Source of the DNA: Pyropia yezoensis
Lineage: Eukaryota; Rhodophyta; Bangiophyceae; Bangiales; Bangiaceae
NCBI GenBank assembly: GCA_009829735.1
Contig: CM020618.1
Coordinates: 30,914,894-30,978,893, forward strand
DNA length: 64,000 nucleotides
Direction of reading: 5' to 3'
The notes under the pieces were generated by a model. That model did no database searches, was not told the origin of the DNA, and saw only the letters and a list, made by a program, of their open reading frames with translations. Made by a program: the position numbers and the translations under genes. Below are positions 45,607 through 54,997 of the stretch, piece by piece (position 1 is the stretch's first letter; every line of letters begins with the position of its first letter).

Positions 45607-47721
45607 CTAGGCACGCATGCTAGACTCTCCCACTCCACGGCCCTCGCCCTCACGTGGAGGCGAGCGGCGAGACCCACGCCGATAACGGTCTCCACTCGTT
45701 GGAAGGGGCGGCGGCTCCAGGTCGGAACCGTCGCGCCCCTCACGGTCGCGCAAGTGGCGCCGACCGTGGCTACTCTTCTGCCTGGTCTTGCGCGCAAGTT
45801 TGCGACGCAGACGCTGGACAGACTCCGTCTCCGACGGGGTAGAGGACTCCGAGACGGAGTAAGACAACTCGTCTTCCGACACGGAGGGAGAGCGCCGAGA
45901 GTGTCGGCGACGACGGCGAGGAGGCGAGTATGCCCGGCTCGCGCGACGTTTGCCACGCCCAAGTGGGGCTGGCTGGGGCATAATAGCCCCAATACGAGCC
46001 AACTCGGCTGTCATAAACTCCGCCACCGACTCGCAACTCGCGGTCGCCACTGCAGTACGAACGCGCTCCTCAAGTTGAGGAGTCTCGGAACTTTGGAGGG
46101 TTGCGGTCGACGCGGCCAACCAGGAAATGGTGCGCACCAACGTGGTGATCATCATCTCTGAGGTTAGAGGCGTGGGCGGTAACACCAACTTGGGGTATAC
46201 CGTCAGGAGGGTGGCCCCCAAGTTGGGAGACACCGGTGTGGATGACTCCACGGCCACGCTGATCGGGATGTTCCCGTGAGGCTGGAAAGGAACAGGAGGA
46301 AGCGGAGGGGCACGCCGAGGTGGCGGTACCCGGGTGTAACTGCGACCCCGACTTGGGGCCCCCGCAGTAGGTTGAGTCATATGGTCATCATATGAGGGCA
46401 CAGCCATAACTATGGGCTTGTCCGGGGGTGGCGCAGTGTGACGATCCACCCCCGGGGCATACGGGTAGTCCCCGATGCCCAACCCCTCTCGTAGGACCAC
46501 ACGGCCGTCGTGAAGTTCACGAGCGACCCACACGAACTGGCGAAGTGCGCCATCGTCCTTGGGCCCCCGAGTGGGGCGGCGCAACTTGTGCTCAATGCTC
46601 TCCCACTCGATAAACTTGTGGAGGCGGAGCATCTCCTCAAGTAGAGTGAGTTGTCCTGACGAGCACCCCTCAGCAACTAGCTGAGGGGTGAGCTGTTCCA
46701 AACCCTGGATGAGCCGGAGGGGGAGATGCCAGAGCATCCCCCGCCGCTGAACACATGACACCCAGGTCGACATGACCTCGAGGAGCCACTGGGTGGCCAA
46801 CATGGCCCACACCAGATGATCAGGGCCAGCCGTCAACATGACGGAGCCGAAGTGGTCAAGCAACCGTGGCAACAATGCCGGGAACCCGTAGGGGACCTCA
46901 ACTTGAGGCCACCACTCGGGCTTCTTCGGGTAGTATTGCTCCTTACTGGCAGCAGACTGCTGAGGAAACTCAAGTTGAGCCGAGGTCACCAAGTAGGGAC
47001 CTCGCCGGAAGTCCTTCTCCATCCGCACATCAAAGTGATGAGTGTGCGGATCGGCCTCGTGAAGGTACGGGGGGCGAGTTGCCACCGCGTCCCAAGTGAA
47101 GGTCGGCAAGTCGCCGGGACCCGGGATAGTTCCCCCGCGGTCCACCATGGCCTTGGCCCGCTGCACGTCCTCGACCTCCTCGTCGTCCAGGAAGGCAAAC
47201 TGGTCCGTCCTGAAGCCGGCAGGGAACCCGACCCTACGGGGATACTTCTCCCGTAGGCGGTCCCATACCCGACCCATCGCTGCGCCGAGTCGGCCACAGC
47301 GAAGAACAGTCAACCCCTCCTCATACAGAGGCCAAGCGGGGTAAAACCACCGCCCCAAGGCCTCACGCGGGACAACTTGTCCCGCCTCCGGGGGAGATCC
47401 TGCCGTCAACCCAAAGCCGGGTGACGCGGGAGTCCCACCCCCCGGAGCGATCGCGGAGCCCCCGCCGGAAGTCCCGGCAGGCGCTGCACCGTAGGAGGTG
47501 TCCTCCATACGCTCATCGAGAGAGTCCGTCTCCACTCCCGGAGTCGCCATGGCTCTCCCCAAGTTGGGGAGAGACGTCCTGGCTATCGCGGCACGAGACC
47601 CGCCTCGAGTTGAGGGGGACTCGGATCGTGGGTAAACGGGTGGCCTCCCCAGCGTGGGGTGGCCCCGTGTAAGGTGGAGGAGAAGTGGTGGTGGTGGTGA
47701 GGTGTGAACCGAGGAGAGCAA
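45607..47721 (-). CDS. Element B antisense ORF, 704 codons, unknown function
   Basis: Runs opposite to pol, with the stop at 45607. The ATG at 47550 (GCC-ATGG, MATPGVETDSLDERMED) is a better start than the first one at 47721 and would give 647 residues. The N-terminal 120 residues are Pro/Gly/Ser-rich. The middle 350 are globular with many Trp and Leu (GRWFYPAWPLYEEGLTVLRC, LDHFGSVMLTAGPDHLVWAM). The C-terminus has a helical ERVRTAVATASCESVAEFM segment and an SR-type basic tail (RRRRRRHSRRSPSVSEDE). I recognise no family. Absence of lesions in a young element suggests it is maintained. Similar antisense genes are known from some plant Ty3/Gypsy (Tat) elements, which is an analogy only. Confidence 0.7.
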   Translation of the reverse strand: MLSSVHTSPPPPLLLHLTRGHPTLGRPPVYPRSESPSTRGGSRAAIARTSLPNLGRAMATPGVETDSLDERMEDTSYGAAPAGTSGGGSAIAPGGGTPASPGFGLTAGSPPEAGQVVPREALGRWFYPAWPLYEEGLTVLRCGRLGAAMGRVWDRLREKYPRRVGFPAGFRTDQFAFLDDEEVEDVQRAKAMVDRGGTIPGPGDLPTFTWDAVATRPPYLHEADPHTHHFDVRMEKDFRRGPYLVTSAQLEFPQQSAASKEQYYPKKPEWWPQVEVPYGFPALLPRLLDHFGSVMLTAGPDHLVWAMLATQWLLEVMSTWVSCVQRRGMLWHLPLRLIQGLEQLTPQLVAEGCSSGQLTLLEEMLRLHKFIEWESIEHKLRRPTRGPKDDGALRQFVWVARELHDGRVVLREGLGIGDYPYAPGVDRHTAPPPDKPIVMAVPSYDDHMTQPTAGAPSRGRSYTRVPPPRRAPPLPPVPFQPHGNIPISVAVESSTPVSPNLGATLLTVYPKLVLPPTPLTSEMMITTLVRTISWLAASTATLQSSETPQLEERVRTAVATASCESVAEFMTAELARIGAIMPQPAPLGRGKRRASRAYSPPRRRRRHSRRSPSVSEDELSYSVSESSTPSETESVQRLRRKLARKTRQKSSHGRRHLRDREGRDGSDLEPPPLPTSGDRYRRGSRRSPPREGEGRGVGESSMRA

Positions 47722-47880
47722 GCTGCCAAGTGGGCAAGCTTGAGGAGAGGGGCGGCCAACGTGACCGCCTCCACATCCGCGTTACGTACTCAAGGGGGGG
47801 ACAGCAAGTCGCGTCCCCCCCCAACGCCGAGACGTGCGTTTACGCACCCCCTCACAGGGCCGACCGGGTCGGTCGGAACT

Positions 47881-47893
47881 GAGGAGAGGGGAG
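47881..47893 (+). promoter_or_regulatory. Element B polypurine tract
   Basis: GAGGAGAGGGGAG ends exactly at the 3' LTR boundary, where plus-strand DNA priming is expected. Confidence 0.8.
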
Positions 47894-48361
47894 TGTGGCA
47901 GTATTGACCCCCAGGTAGGGGGCAACACGTGCCATGCAAGGGGCGGCAGGCCACTAGCCTGATCCGTTCCTCCCCCTGCATTTGGGTCCATATTCCCTAA
48001 GTTCGGGATAGTTAGCTTAGTAGTAAATCCAACTTGGATTTGAGGGTTTTCTGCATTTATCGTCTTGAATTTTCGTGTGGCCCGGTGGGCAGGTGCTGGG
48101 GTGGGAGATTCTGAGTGGCGAGATTCTGAGTGGACCCTGGGGGGATAAGGGGAGGGACAGCGGGGCTTGGCCCTGCGTCCCCGTCCCGACCAAGAAACTG
48201 TTGGACCACACACCATCTTCTTGTTTGTCCGTGGGGGGATTGCCCCACAACAGGGATAGAGTGTGTGCGACTTGCACTTCTTCCGGTTCCCCCGACACGG
48301 GAGGCAGCCCTCGCACACCGCCCCAACTTGGGTACTGTGTGTGCGAGTGGTTTTTGCCACA
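47894..48361 (+). repeat. Element B 3' LTR (468 bp)
   Basis: Reads identical to 43342-43809 base for base. Confidence 0.95.
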
Positions 48362-48818
48362 GGCATCAATTCCTGAAGAAATAGTTGCCAAGAAGTACTT
48401 CCGCCTGCGATTGGCAAAAGGCCAAATTGCTGGCACTGTGCCGGCTGCTGTTGAAAATGGCGACAGTCGGCGGGACTATCTTGTCCGAGTAAGCTCTTAC
48501 GTCAGGCGCGCTGCAGGGCGGGGGCGAGGTGCAGTCCGCGTTCCCGTCAACGTTTATGGAGCCGCGCACCACTACGCTGTCGTCCTCATCGATGGGAAGC
48601 CGCGGGCGTACGCGTTTCTGCAGTGTGTGAAGTCAGCGGTTGACCGAAGCGGCACGTTTGGCTTGCCTGAAAAGCGGCGAGAGACGGAGTGCTTTTTGAT
48701 CCTGGGAGGGGCCTTCCGGTACGTCGACGTTATGTCTATTGACGCTGTTGTGGGGACGCTTTTCGTGAGAGGGAGGCACGTTGTTTTGTATACACGGGAG
48801 GTGTTTAGCACGGAATAA

Positions 48819-49310
48819 TGGATCCTATCTGCCTGCAAGCCAGCTGCCTGCTCCGCTGGGCCTCCTTGTCATAAGGCAGAGGAACGCATCACGCGGCCGA
48901 CGAGGCGGGCGCAGTAGGTCCACAGATGTGGTTGTGGACGCGGGGGACGTGCAGCCACTCAGTATTTGATTGACAATGAAAGGCTGAGTCATTGGATTGG
49001 ACTTTATTGCAAGTTGTTTGCTCGATAAATTGATTCGTCTTCCACCCTCTTTTACCACGTGCCAGGGTGCACCACTCGGCGCGTGTCGCACACGGCGCTG
49101 TCGGTGTGTCTTCCCCCGCAACCAGCGTCGTCCCCGTCGAGTCACTTCCTGCTGCTGGTGCGGGCGCCCCTCTTCTCCTCCTGTGCGTGTGTGATCCCCC
49201 CTCCCCTTGGTGCACGTCTGCTGCACGCAACCGATCCCCACTCCCTTTCGTGCACGTCGGTGGTACTCGATCTGCAACCTGCTGTCCTTTTCCCCTTGCT
49301 ACTTTCATCC
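48819..49310. other. Spacer between the two transposon genes
   Basis: No coding sequence recognised. The last 100 bases are pyrimidine-rich in front of the second ORF. Confidence 0.4.
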
Positions 49311-50293
49311 ATGCCGCCCCGTCGACGCACGTGGTCGGGCTCTGTCCGATCTCCCCGGGCTCGTACCAGTAAGTACCACGCCCATCTTCTGCCGGGAGCG
49401 AGGTGGGACGTCTGTTCATTTTCTGTTTTTCCGCTTGAGTATCAAGCGCTTCTGAGTTCTTTTGTGTCTCACACTTCATCGTGACTGCCCAGTTGTGCTC
49501 GCTGTCGCGTTTGTTTTCACTTCTCAGATGTGGACGGCTTGTTGGCAGCCTCGCAGGTCGCGGCAGCGCTGTCCGTAGAGGGCGGGGGCAGTCAGCACCC
49601 TTCCCCGTCCCCGCCAGCCCGGCTTGCACCTGCCCCCCCCCCCCCCCCCCCCCCGCCCCCGCCCCCCTCCCCCCCGTGGCTCACGCCCCCGCTCCTGCTC
49701 AACCCCCCGGCAGGTTCTCAGCTGCTGCTGCTGCCAGCGGTGAACCGCTCGCCAGTGCAGGGGGGGCTGGGCCGAGCGCTTTCCGCCGCACCAGCGGCCG
49801 GGAGGGGCTGTTCTTCCCTGGCAACCGCCCGCTCCCCCCCCCCCCGGTTCCGATCCAGAAGGTCAACGTCTCCAAGGACAAGGATCTGAAGCTGACCGTC
49901 AGCGACCGTCGGCGCCTGCGCACGGGGGTGGCGTTTGCTATCAACCAGATTTTGCGGTCCACGGCGTCATTCTGTACCCACCCGGAGGACCGACAACGCG
50001 CGGCGGTGCTCTACCTGGAGGACCGCGTACCCCGGTTGGCTCTGTGTGAGTCGGCCTGGGGGGCATGTGCGGTTTTGTCACGCGGCTTGCGTCACCAGCG
50101 GATGCAAGCACGGCGCAAGACGGCGGGCAGTGGAGCGGTGGTGACCGCCACCACCGCCGCTGCCCCCAGTGCAGCCGCAGCTGCGGCCGGGACGGGTGGT
50201 TGTGCTGCCGAGACGACGGGGGGTGGTGATGGCAACGATGCTATGAGTGCGCGAGGGCAGCAGCTGGCCTTTTTTAGCCAGCTGGAAAAGTAG
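49311..50293 (+). CDS. Second ORF of the CACTA-like transposon, spliced, frame depends on a C22 run
   Basis: Exon one 49311-49368 (MPPRRRTWSGSVRSPRART), intron 49369-49527 (GTAAGT..TTCTCAG, phase 1), exon two from 49528. The spliced frame reads VDGLLAASQVAAALSVEGGG and then a proline stretch encoded by 22 consecutive C at 49633-49654. After this run the protein-like sequence continues in another frame: VNVSKDKDLKLTVSDRRRLR, GVAFAINQILRSTASFCTHP, CESAWGACAVLSRGLRHQ, ending FFSQLEK at 50293. Either the C run is miscounted or this copy is frameshifted. Position after Tnp2 suggests a TnpA-like DNA-binding companion; I see no domain that proves it. Confidence 0.5.
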
Positions 50294-50542
50294 AAAATAA
50301 ACAGCCACGGTACAAGAGAACAAAGAGGCACAGCACAAAAATATTACAGCGATTGCAAACAGCGCAGCCCTCCACGGGAGGTGTAAGCTGTGTGCTGAGT
50401 TCGCCCAGCTCACCTCTGAGGGCCATTGTGAGCCAATCAAACTGCCACCGATCGTGATTTGGTCGTGGTTCTGGCTCTGACCGACTGTCTCGGTATAGGG
50501 GATCAAGGATCGTGAATTTATCGTGATTCTGTTCCCTTAGGG

Positions 50543-52216
50543 CACCCGAACGTGCCCCTCCCACCCGGCAGCAGGAGCCCTCTGCAGATGCTCGCAAGCC
50601 CCCTACGGCCTTTTCCCAGCAGCCGTGGCCCACCCCGTCGCCCACCCCTCGGCTACCGCCGCGCCCCTTCCCTCTGCCGGCTGCAGGCACCCTCCCTGCT
50701 GTTCACCGGGCACCAACAAGAGGCGGTCACCACGCCCGCTGCCACGGACGTCACATCCGTCAGCACTGCATCGAGCTTTTCCAGAGTGAACGCCGGTTCA
50801 AAAAACGTCCTTTAACCGATATCCTGTACCGTGAAACCTCACCCGCCAGAGGATGCACCCGCCGCCCTACTCAAGCCCCCCCACCCACCCCAGTGTTGCA
50901 TGGCGATCGCTCTACCCCCAAGTAGGATGCAAAGCCGCACACCACGAAGTCAACCTCCCATCTCATCCCAACCTCTTCTCACGGCAAGATCAGGTGCACT
51001 GCACCTCCCCTCGGCCACTGTGCAGTACAGCACGTTGGCTCTTGCGCCTGAACGCCGCCCTCCCGAGCACGCTGACGCCGACTCCATCGCTGACGTCGCC
51101 ACCGCCAAAAGCTCCTTCACCCCCGCCCACAGCCCCGCGCTGGTGCAGGGTGGCCACCGACACCGACGCGCACCACCCGCTGTGCAGAAGCGTGCACTTC
51201 CTCTAGCCTCCACACCGTACAGTCCCACAGGCAGTGTGGGTCAAGTCGCTCCGGCCGCCTGCAGGCGCCGCGGAGCCCGCGGCATCAGCAGCTGCGGTAG
51301 CACAGACAGCAGTCCCTGCAAGGCTCAGGGGTGAGGCCAGAGTCCCAGGTCCATGCAACCCTGCTTGGCGCCAAAACCAATACCTCCGCTCTGCTGACGA
51401 GCCCCCCGCTCGCACACCTAGTCAAGAGCCACACAGAATCGAACCCTTGCCCACAACTGATAATTCCCAACGTGCTCCAGAATGTAACAAAATGTGCGCA
51501 TACAGCCGTAAACGTGGCTCGACCAACCCAGCCACGTGGGCACACCACAGGCCGCCCATCCCCTAACCCCCCCCCCCCCCCCCCCCCCTCTGCTTTTTTC
51601 AGAGGGTGGAGATAGATCCCAATTACTGCCTTCTGATTTTCTTGACAGTCTGCGACTCGAAGTTTCAGAAGGCGTGCACGTAAATATATCATCGCACACG
51701 GGCGGCCGGCGCCTTCACCATTGCTGCCCGCCGGGCGGCAGCCGCCGCCACCGTCGCGACCCACCGGGCGGCCGCCGCCGTCACCTGCGTCAGTACGGAG
51801 GTGGTCGCAAACAAGGTGGGCGCGGCGGCGGCAACAGCAGCCGTGTTGCAGCGGTGTAATCCTCCCCCCCCCGACCTGGTGGTCAAAGAGAAGGAATGGG
51901 GGCCCGCCCTTCTCCTCCCCCCCCATTTAAACAGCTCACTGTGATTCTCGATGTATTTGGTGACTCTCTCGCGTCGGCGCCTGATTGGCTGACCGATGTC
52001 TGAGGAGATTCGGCTGAGCACTTCAGCCGATTTGGGTCGATCCGAGAAGCCCGGGTCCCGCCGATGGTTTTCCTTCGTTTTGATTGATTTTCTTGTTTTG
52101 TTCGGTTGTGCGCGCGGAGCCCCTCACGCTGCGTTCGTTGGGTTTTTGCTAGGGGGGGTTAGGGTTAGCGCTCATCCTGAACGCCTGGCCGGACGTCGGC
52201 TGGGGTCCAAGCCATA
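50543..52216. other. Intergenic DNA right of the CACTA-like element
   Basis: No gene recognised. Contains a C21-22 run at about 51567-51588. A GGGTTAGGGTTAG word at about 52157 is too short to be called telomeric. Confidence 0.4.
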
Positions 52217-52416
52217 CAGTCTGTATGGGGTATTGTCTGACTGGATATTTTCACGTCCGTGACAATGCTCAGTCACAATCGATCGACTATCCAGGTCTTC
52301 CACATGGAACTACACTGCGAGAATCCCCGATCGTTGCTAAAAGTAGCAGAGGCCGCGGCAAGTCATACAGTTTTGTCAGCCGTGCCACAGCCCGGGACAA
52401 TGCCCAATACTGACTG
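52217..52416. mobile_element. Complete 200-bp MITE with CAGTC ends and TA duplication
   Basis: Left end CAGTCTGTATGGGGTATTG, right end (opposite strand) CAGTCAGTATTGGGCATTG, flanked by TA at 52215-52216 and 52417-52418. No coding capacity. CAGT ends and TA target sites are those of the Tc1/mariner-pogo superfamily. The partial copies at 2713-2756 and 10571-10722 belong to it. Confidence 0.9.
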
Positions 52417-52418
52417 TA

Positions 52419-54995
52419 CAGTGTGTATGCGGTTATATGACAGGTCCATGTGTACAAGTAGCCCACTGAGGTTCATCATTGTACGCCACCTGTATACCAC
52501 TGTTCGGCTCACCTGTACATGAAAATACATTACTTACTTTTGCAGGCCAAGGTCTGCCTTTCACTGCGGGGCTGCTGAAAAGCGGGCTACCTTGCGTTCC
52601 GACCAAGTGCCTGATGGCGGAGGGGGAGGCGGCGACATGGAAAGAGAAGAAAGGTTGCTGCAACCCAGCAAAGAACCGTTCCAGAGATGTATACATTTTA
52701 TTTCCCGTCATCTTCCCCACCCAGTACCATATCCATCGTTTCGTCTATGGCCTCCAGATCGTCCTCAGCAGCCAGCCACCGACGAACAGCCCGTGCGCGG
52801 TCAGAGGCCTCCATGCTCTGGAACTCTTCCGAGAGCGAGACGTTTGCCATCATAGCGACAATGTCCGACACGGCCATGTGCGCATTGTCAAAAGGGGTCT
52901 CAATGCGGTGCACCCGCCGCCTCACCTCTGCGACCGCCTCCAGAGGCAGCACGTCGGCCTTGAGCCAGCAGCTCACCAGCTGCTCCGGCGGCATCAAGCG
53001 CCACTCCTCCTCGATAATTCGCGCGGCGTCCAAAAAATGGGCTTGGCCAGCGAGGTCCAAGCCCCCACCACGTGGCCCCCGGGGGGCGCAGCACCCGAGA
53101 CGACCAGACCGTCCAAGTTGGTGACGACCCGCTGCAACACAGAGAACTTGTACCGGCGCTTCAGGCCGGCAATCACGCCCGCATCTAACCGCTGGAACAC
53201 CGCCGTCGTGTTTGGCGGTAGCTCGATGATGGTTACTTGCGGGTCACTGATGACACTGTGACACCCCAAGTTGTCCATAATGAGGATGACGTGGCTCCGC
53301 GTCCGCGCTAGTACCGCCTGGAAAGAGACCTCAAAGAACCAGAGCGTGAAAACGGTTTTGTCCGTCCATGCCGACTTTCGGGAAAAGTACAGCAGCGGGC
53401 GCTGGTTGCCTAGCCCGATGAAGCACATCGGCTTGGCCGCCTTTCCGATCATAGCAACCGGGACCTTGTGGGACCCAGAGGCGTTAAAACACAACGTCAG
53501 TGTAACGCGGTCCGTACTTTTCATCGCTTTGGATCCCCGCTCCCGTCGGCGGTCCTCAGCGGGCACGTAGGAGCGTGATGGCAGGCCGCGGTACAGCAGC
53601 CCAGTTTCATCGACGTTGTACACCAAATCAGGGTCGACTCCGTGGAGCTGCGGCCGGGTCTCTGCCATTCTGGCCTCGGCCTCCGCCACGTTGGCAGACG
53701 CCCCGCACCCGTGCAATGCAACGTTCACCCACCCGTGTCGACGTGCTTAGTTTCGCAGGTAGCCGTTTGACGCGGAGAAGATCGATATCCCCGGTGAAGC
53801 GGCAATCTGCATCGCCTTGCAGCGCAGGATGGCCAAAGAGAGGGGCACTCGTTTGCGGCCACGCGCGCGCACAGCGATGGACCACTCTGCTAGGCGCGCG
53901 TCAATGTCGGGGAATGGTGTCGTTTTAGATGTCAATGCCGCTTCCGACACACCACCCGCCGCTCTCGCGAGGTAGATCGCCCAATGTCTGTAGGCTTCAC
54001 GGAGCGCCGTGTTCGAGTACGCGCCGCCCAGTTGGCTCGAGATGTAGGCCCTCGACTTGGCGCCGGACGTCCAATGGATGGTCCGCAGCTTGGTCGCGAG
54101 ACCCATCGGCGTTCTCGTCCGCCGGCTACCTCCCACAGTGCGCGCCTGGGGCCTGCCAGCCGGCGGGGTTGTCAAAACTGCATGCGCAGTGACTGCTGCG
54201 ACATGGGCCGCCGCCCGAATTCCGGTAGCCCATTGCGGGGGCACCGGAACAGCTAAGCGAGATCGAGGCCTCCGCTGCTGCTGTGGCGGCATCGACCGCG
54301 CAAGCAATCTCCGAGGGCCGACGGGGGCAGAGGATGGTGTCGGCGACCCCGGGCCCAACGCGAGGGCCGCCTGGCTGCGACAATCGTGCCGCGGTGGTTA
54401 TCGGAGCCGCGACATCAACAGGTTGCGGCGGCGATCTCATATCAGCTTCGGAGGCGCTTCCGGCCGATGAAAATGCCGATTCCGTCGCGATGGGGACGGT
54501 TGAAGCGCAGGCGGGAAGATGTGCCATTCTCTATCGGCAGCGGAGAAGATCTTGCGCGCGCTCCTCTCGTGACCGCTCAGGGACCGCGACGGAGGTGCCA
54601 CAGATACGGGCCAGGCAGAGATGGCAGCGCAGCCAATTGGCAAGGCCGAACAGGGGGACAACTGGTGATATCTGTCACAGTATCGGGGGGGTGGTGGGAT
54701 GATGAAGCCTCAGGGAAGCTCCCCGAAATAGATTGCGGCAAACGCCGGCGGGTATGTACAGTAGCAGGTGATGTTGCGGCTGGCGGCGCTGCGGACGACG
54801 CGGCCGCACCCTGCTTGTCGCTGCCGTATTGCTCGGATGGACTTCGTAACAGCGCGCGCATTTGTCGACTCAAATATGTGTTGGGTTTTGTCGCGGAACA
54901 TTTCTGTCAACCTGAGGACGGATCTCGTGCGATGTGCGGCTCCGTTATGTGAGGGGGGTCATATAATCAAGCCGCACATAGTCGAATACGGACTG
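52419..54995 (-). mobile_element. pogo/Tigger-type DNA transposon (2577 bp)
   Basis: Terminal repeats are CAGTGTGTATGCGGTTATAT on the left and CAGTCCGTATTCGACTATGT on the right (opposite strand), sharing CAGT-x2-GTAT-x-CG. A common TTATATGAC follows further in, at different offsets. TA flanks both ends (52417-52418 and 54996-54997), the left TA being shared with the adjacent MITE. The element encodes a CENP-B/Tigger-like transposase on the minus strand. Confidence 0.85.
52698..54358 (-). pseudogene. pogo/Tigger DDE transposase, one in-frame stop and one frame change
   Basis: The N-terminal part (54358-53750) ends in the CENP-B type DNA-binding helix FSASNGYLRN. TAA at 53747 interrupts, and the frame goes on with ARRHGWVNVALHG as expected for this helix. 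The catalytic domain shows NVDETGLLYRGLP, then LIMDNLGCHS and PPNTTAVFQRLDAGVI, a DD29D arrangement. Around 53040-53100 the frame changes, and the C-terminus continues to 52698 with FLDAARIIEEEWRLMPP and MVLGGEDDG. Such enzymes excise the element and join it to TA sites. With two lesions this copy should be inactive. No intron signals explain either break. Confidence 0.88.
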
Positions 54996-54997
54996 TA

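Larger units (their letters stand above)
43342..48361 (+). mobile_element. Element B: young, internally deleted LTR retrotransposon
   Basis: 5020 bp with two LTRs of 468 bp that read identical throughout, and GGCAT at 43337-43341 and 48362-48366. Sense content is a primer-binding site and one ORF fusing the start of the RT region to the end of integrase plus a chromodomain. Gag, the protease, the RT core, RNase H and the integrase catalytic core are absent. A large antisense ORF fills the 3' half. Identical LTRs argue for very recent insertion, so it must have been moved by proteins supplied in trans. Confidence 0.93.
40962..48818 (+). pseudogene. Tnp2-type transposase, split by element B and one internal TAG
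   Basis: Coding is 40962-43341 and 48367-48818 (944 codons with the stop). Start MTACSCAKCSGG at 40962 was chosen over 40875 because the intervening translation only reads a poly-C leader. Motifs in order: CSCAKC; DCCRNGCVAF..CDVCKAARY (zinc-binding); SISTDGFQAW..WPIIATILNL; VGITPGPAQPANMELLL; TTDMPAGDK; LPYDPMHLFLCN; GPTWSYWQFPAERLIG. These follow the Tnp2 order, in which the enzyme cuts the element ends. TAG at 43113 is codon 718; the frame otherwise continues open to the insertion and resumes exactly after the right GGCAT with IPEEIVAKKYFRLRLAKG. Only these two lesions are visible. Confidence 0.85.
40331..50542 (+). mobile_element. CACTA-like DNA transposon with CCCTA termini, carrying a nested LTR element
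   Basis: Terminal inverted repeats: the left end is CCCTATGGGAACAGAATCAC (40331 on) and the right end, on the opposite strand, is CCCTAAGGGAACAGAATCAC (50542 inward). They stay similar for about 42 bases (GATAAA..TTGATCC). CAC is duplicated at 40328-40330 and 50543-50545, the 3-bp duplication usual for CACTA elements. Inside are a Tnp2-type transposase and a second, spliced ORF, the two-gene plan of this superfamily. Without the nested element B the transposon would be about 5.2 kb. The transposase gene is interrupted, so this copy is not autonomous. Confidence 0.85.

Noticed and set aside
52150-52175. GGGTTAGGGTTAG as telomeric repeat
   Set aside because: Fewer than three units in the middle of intergenic DNA.
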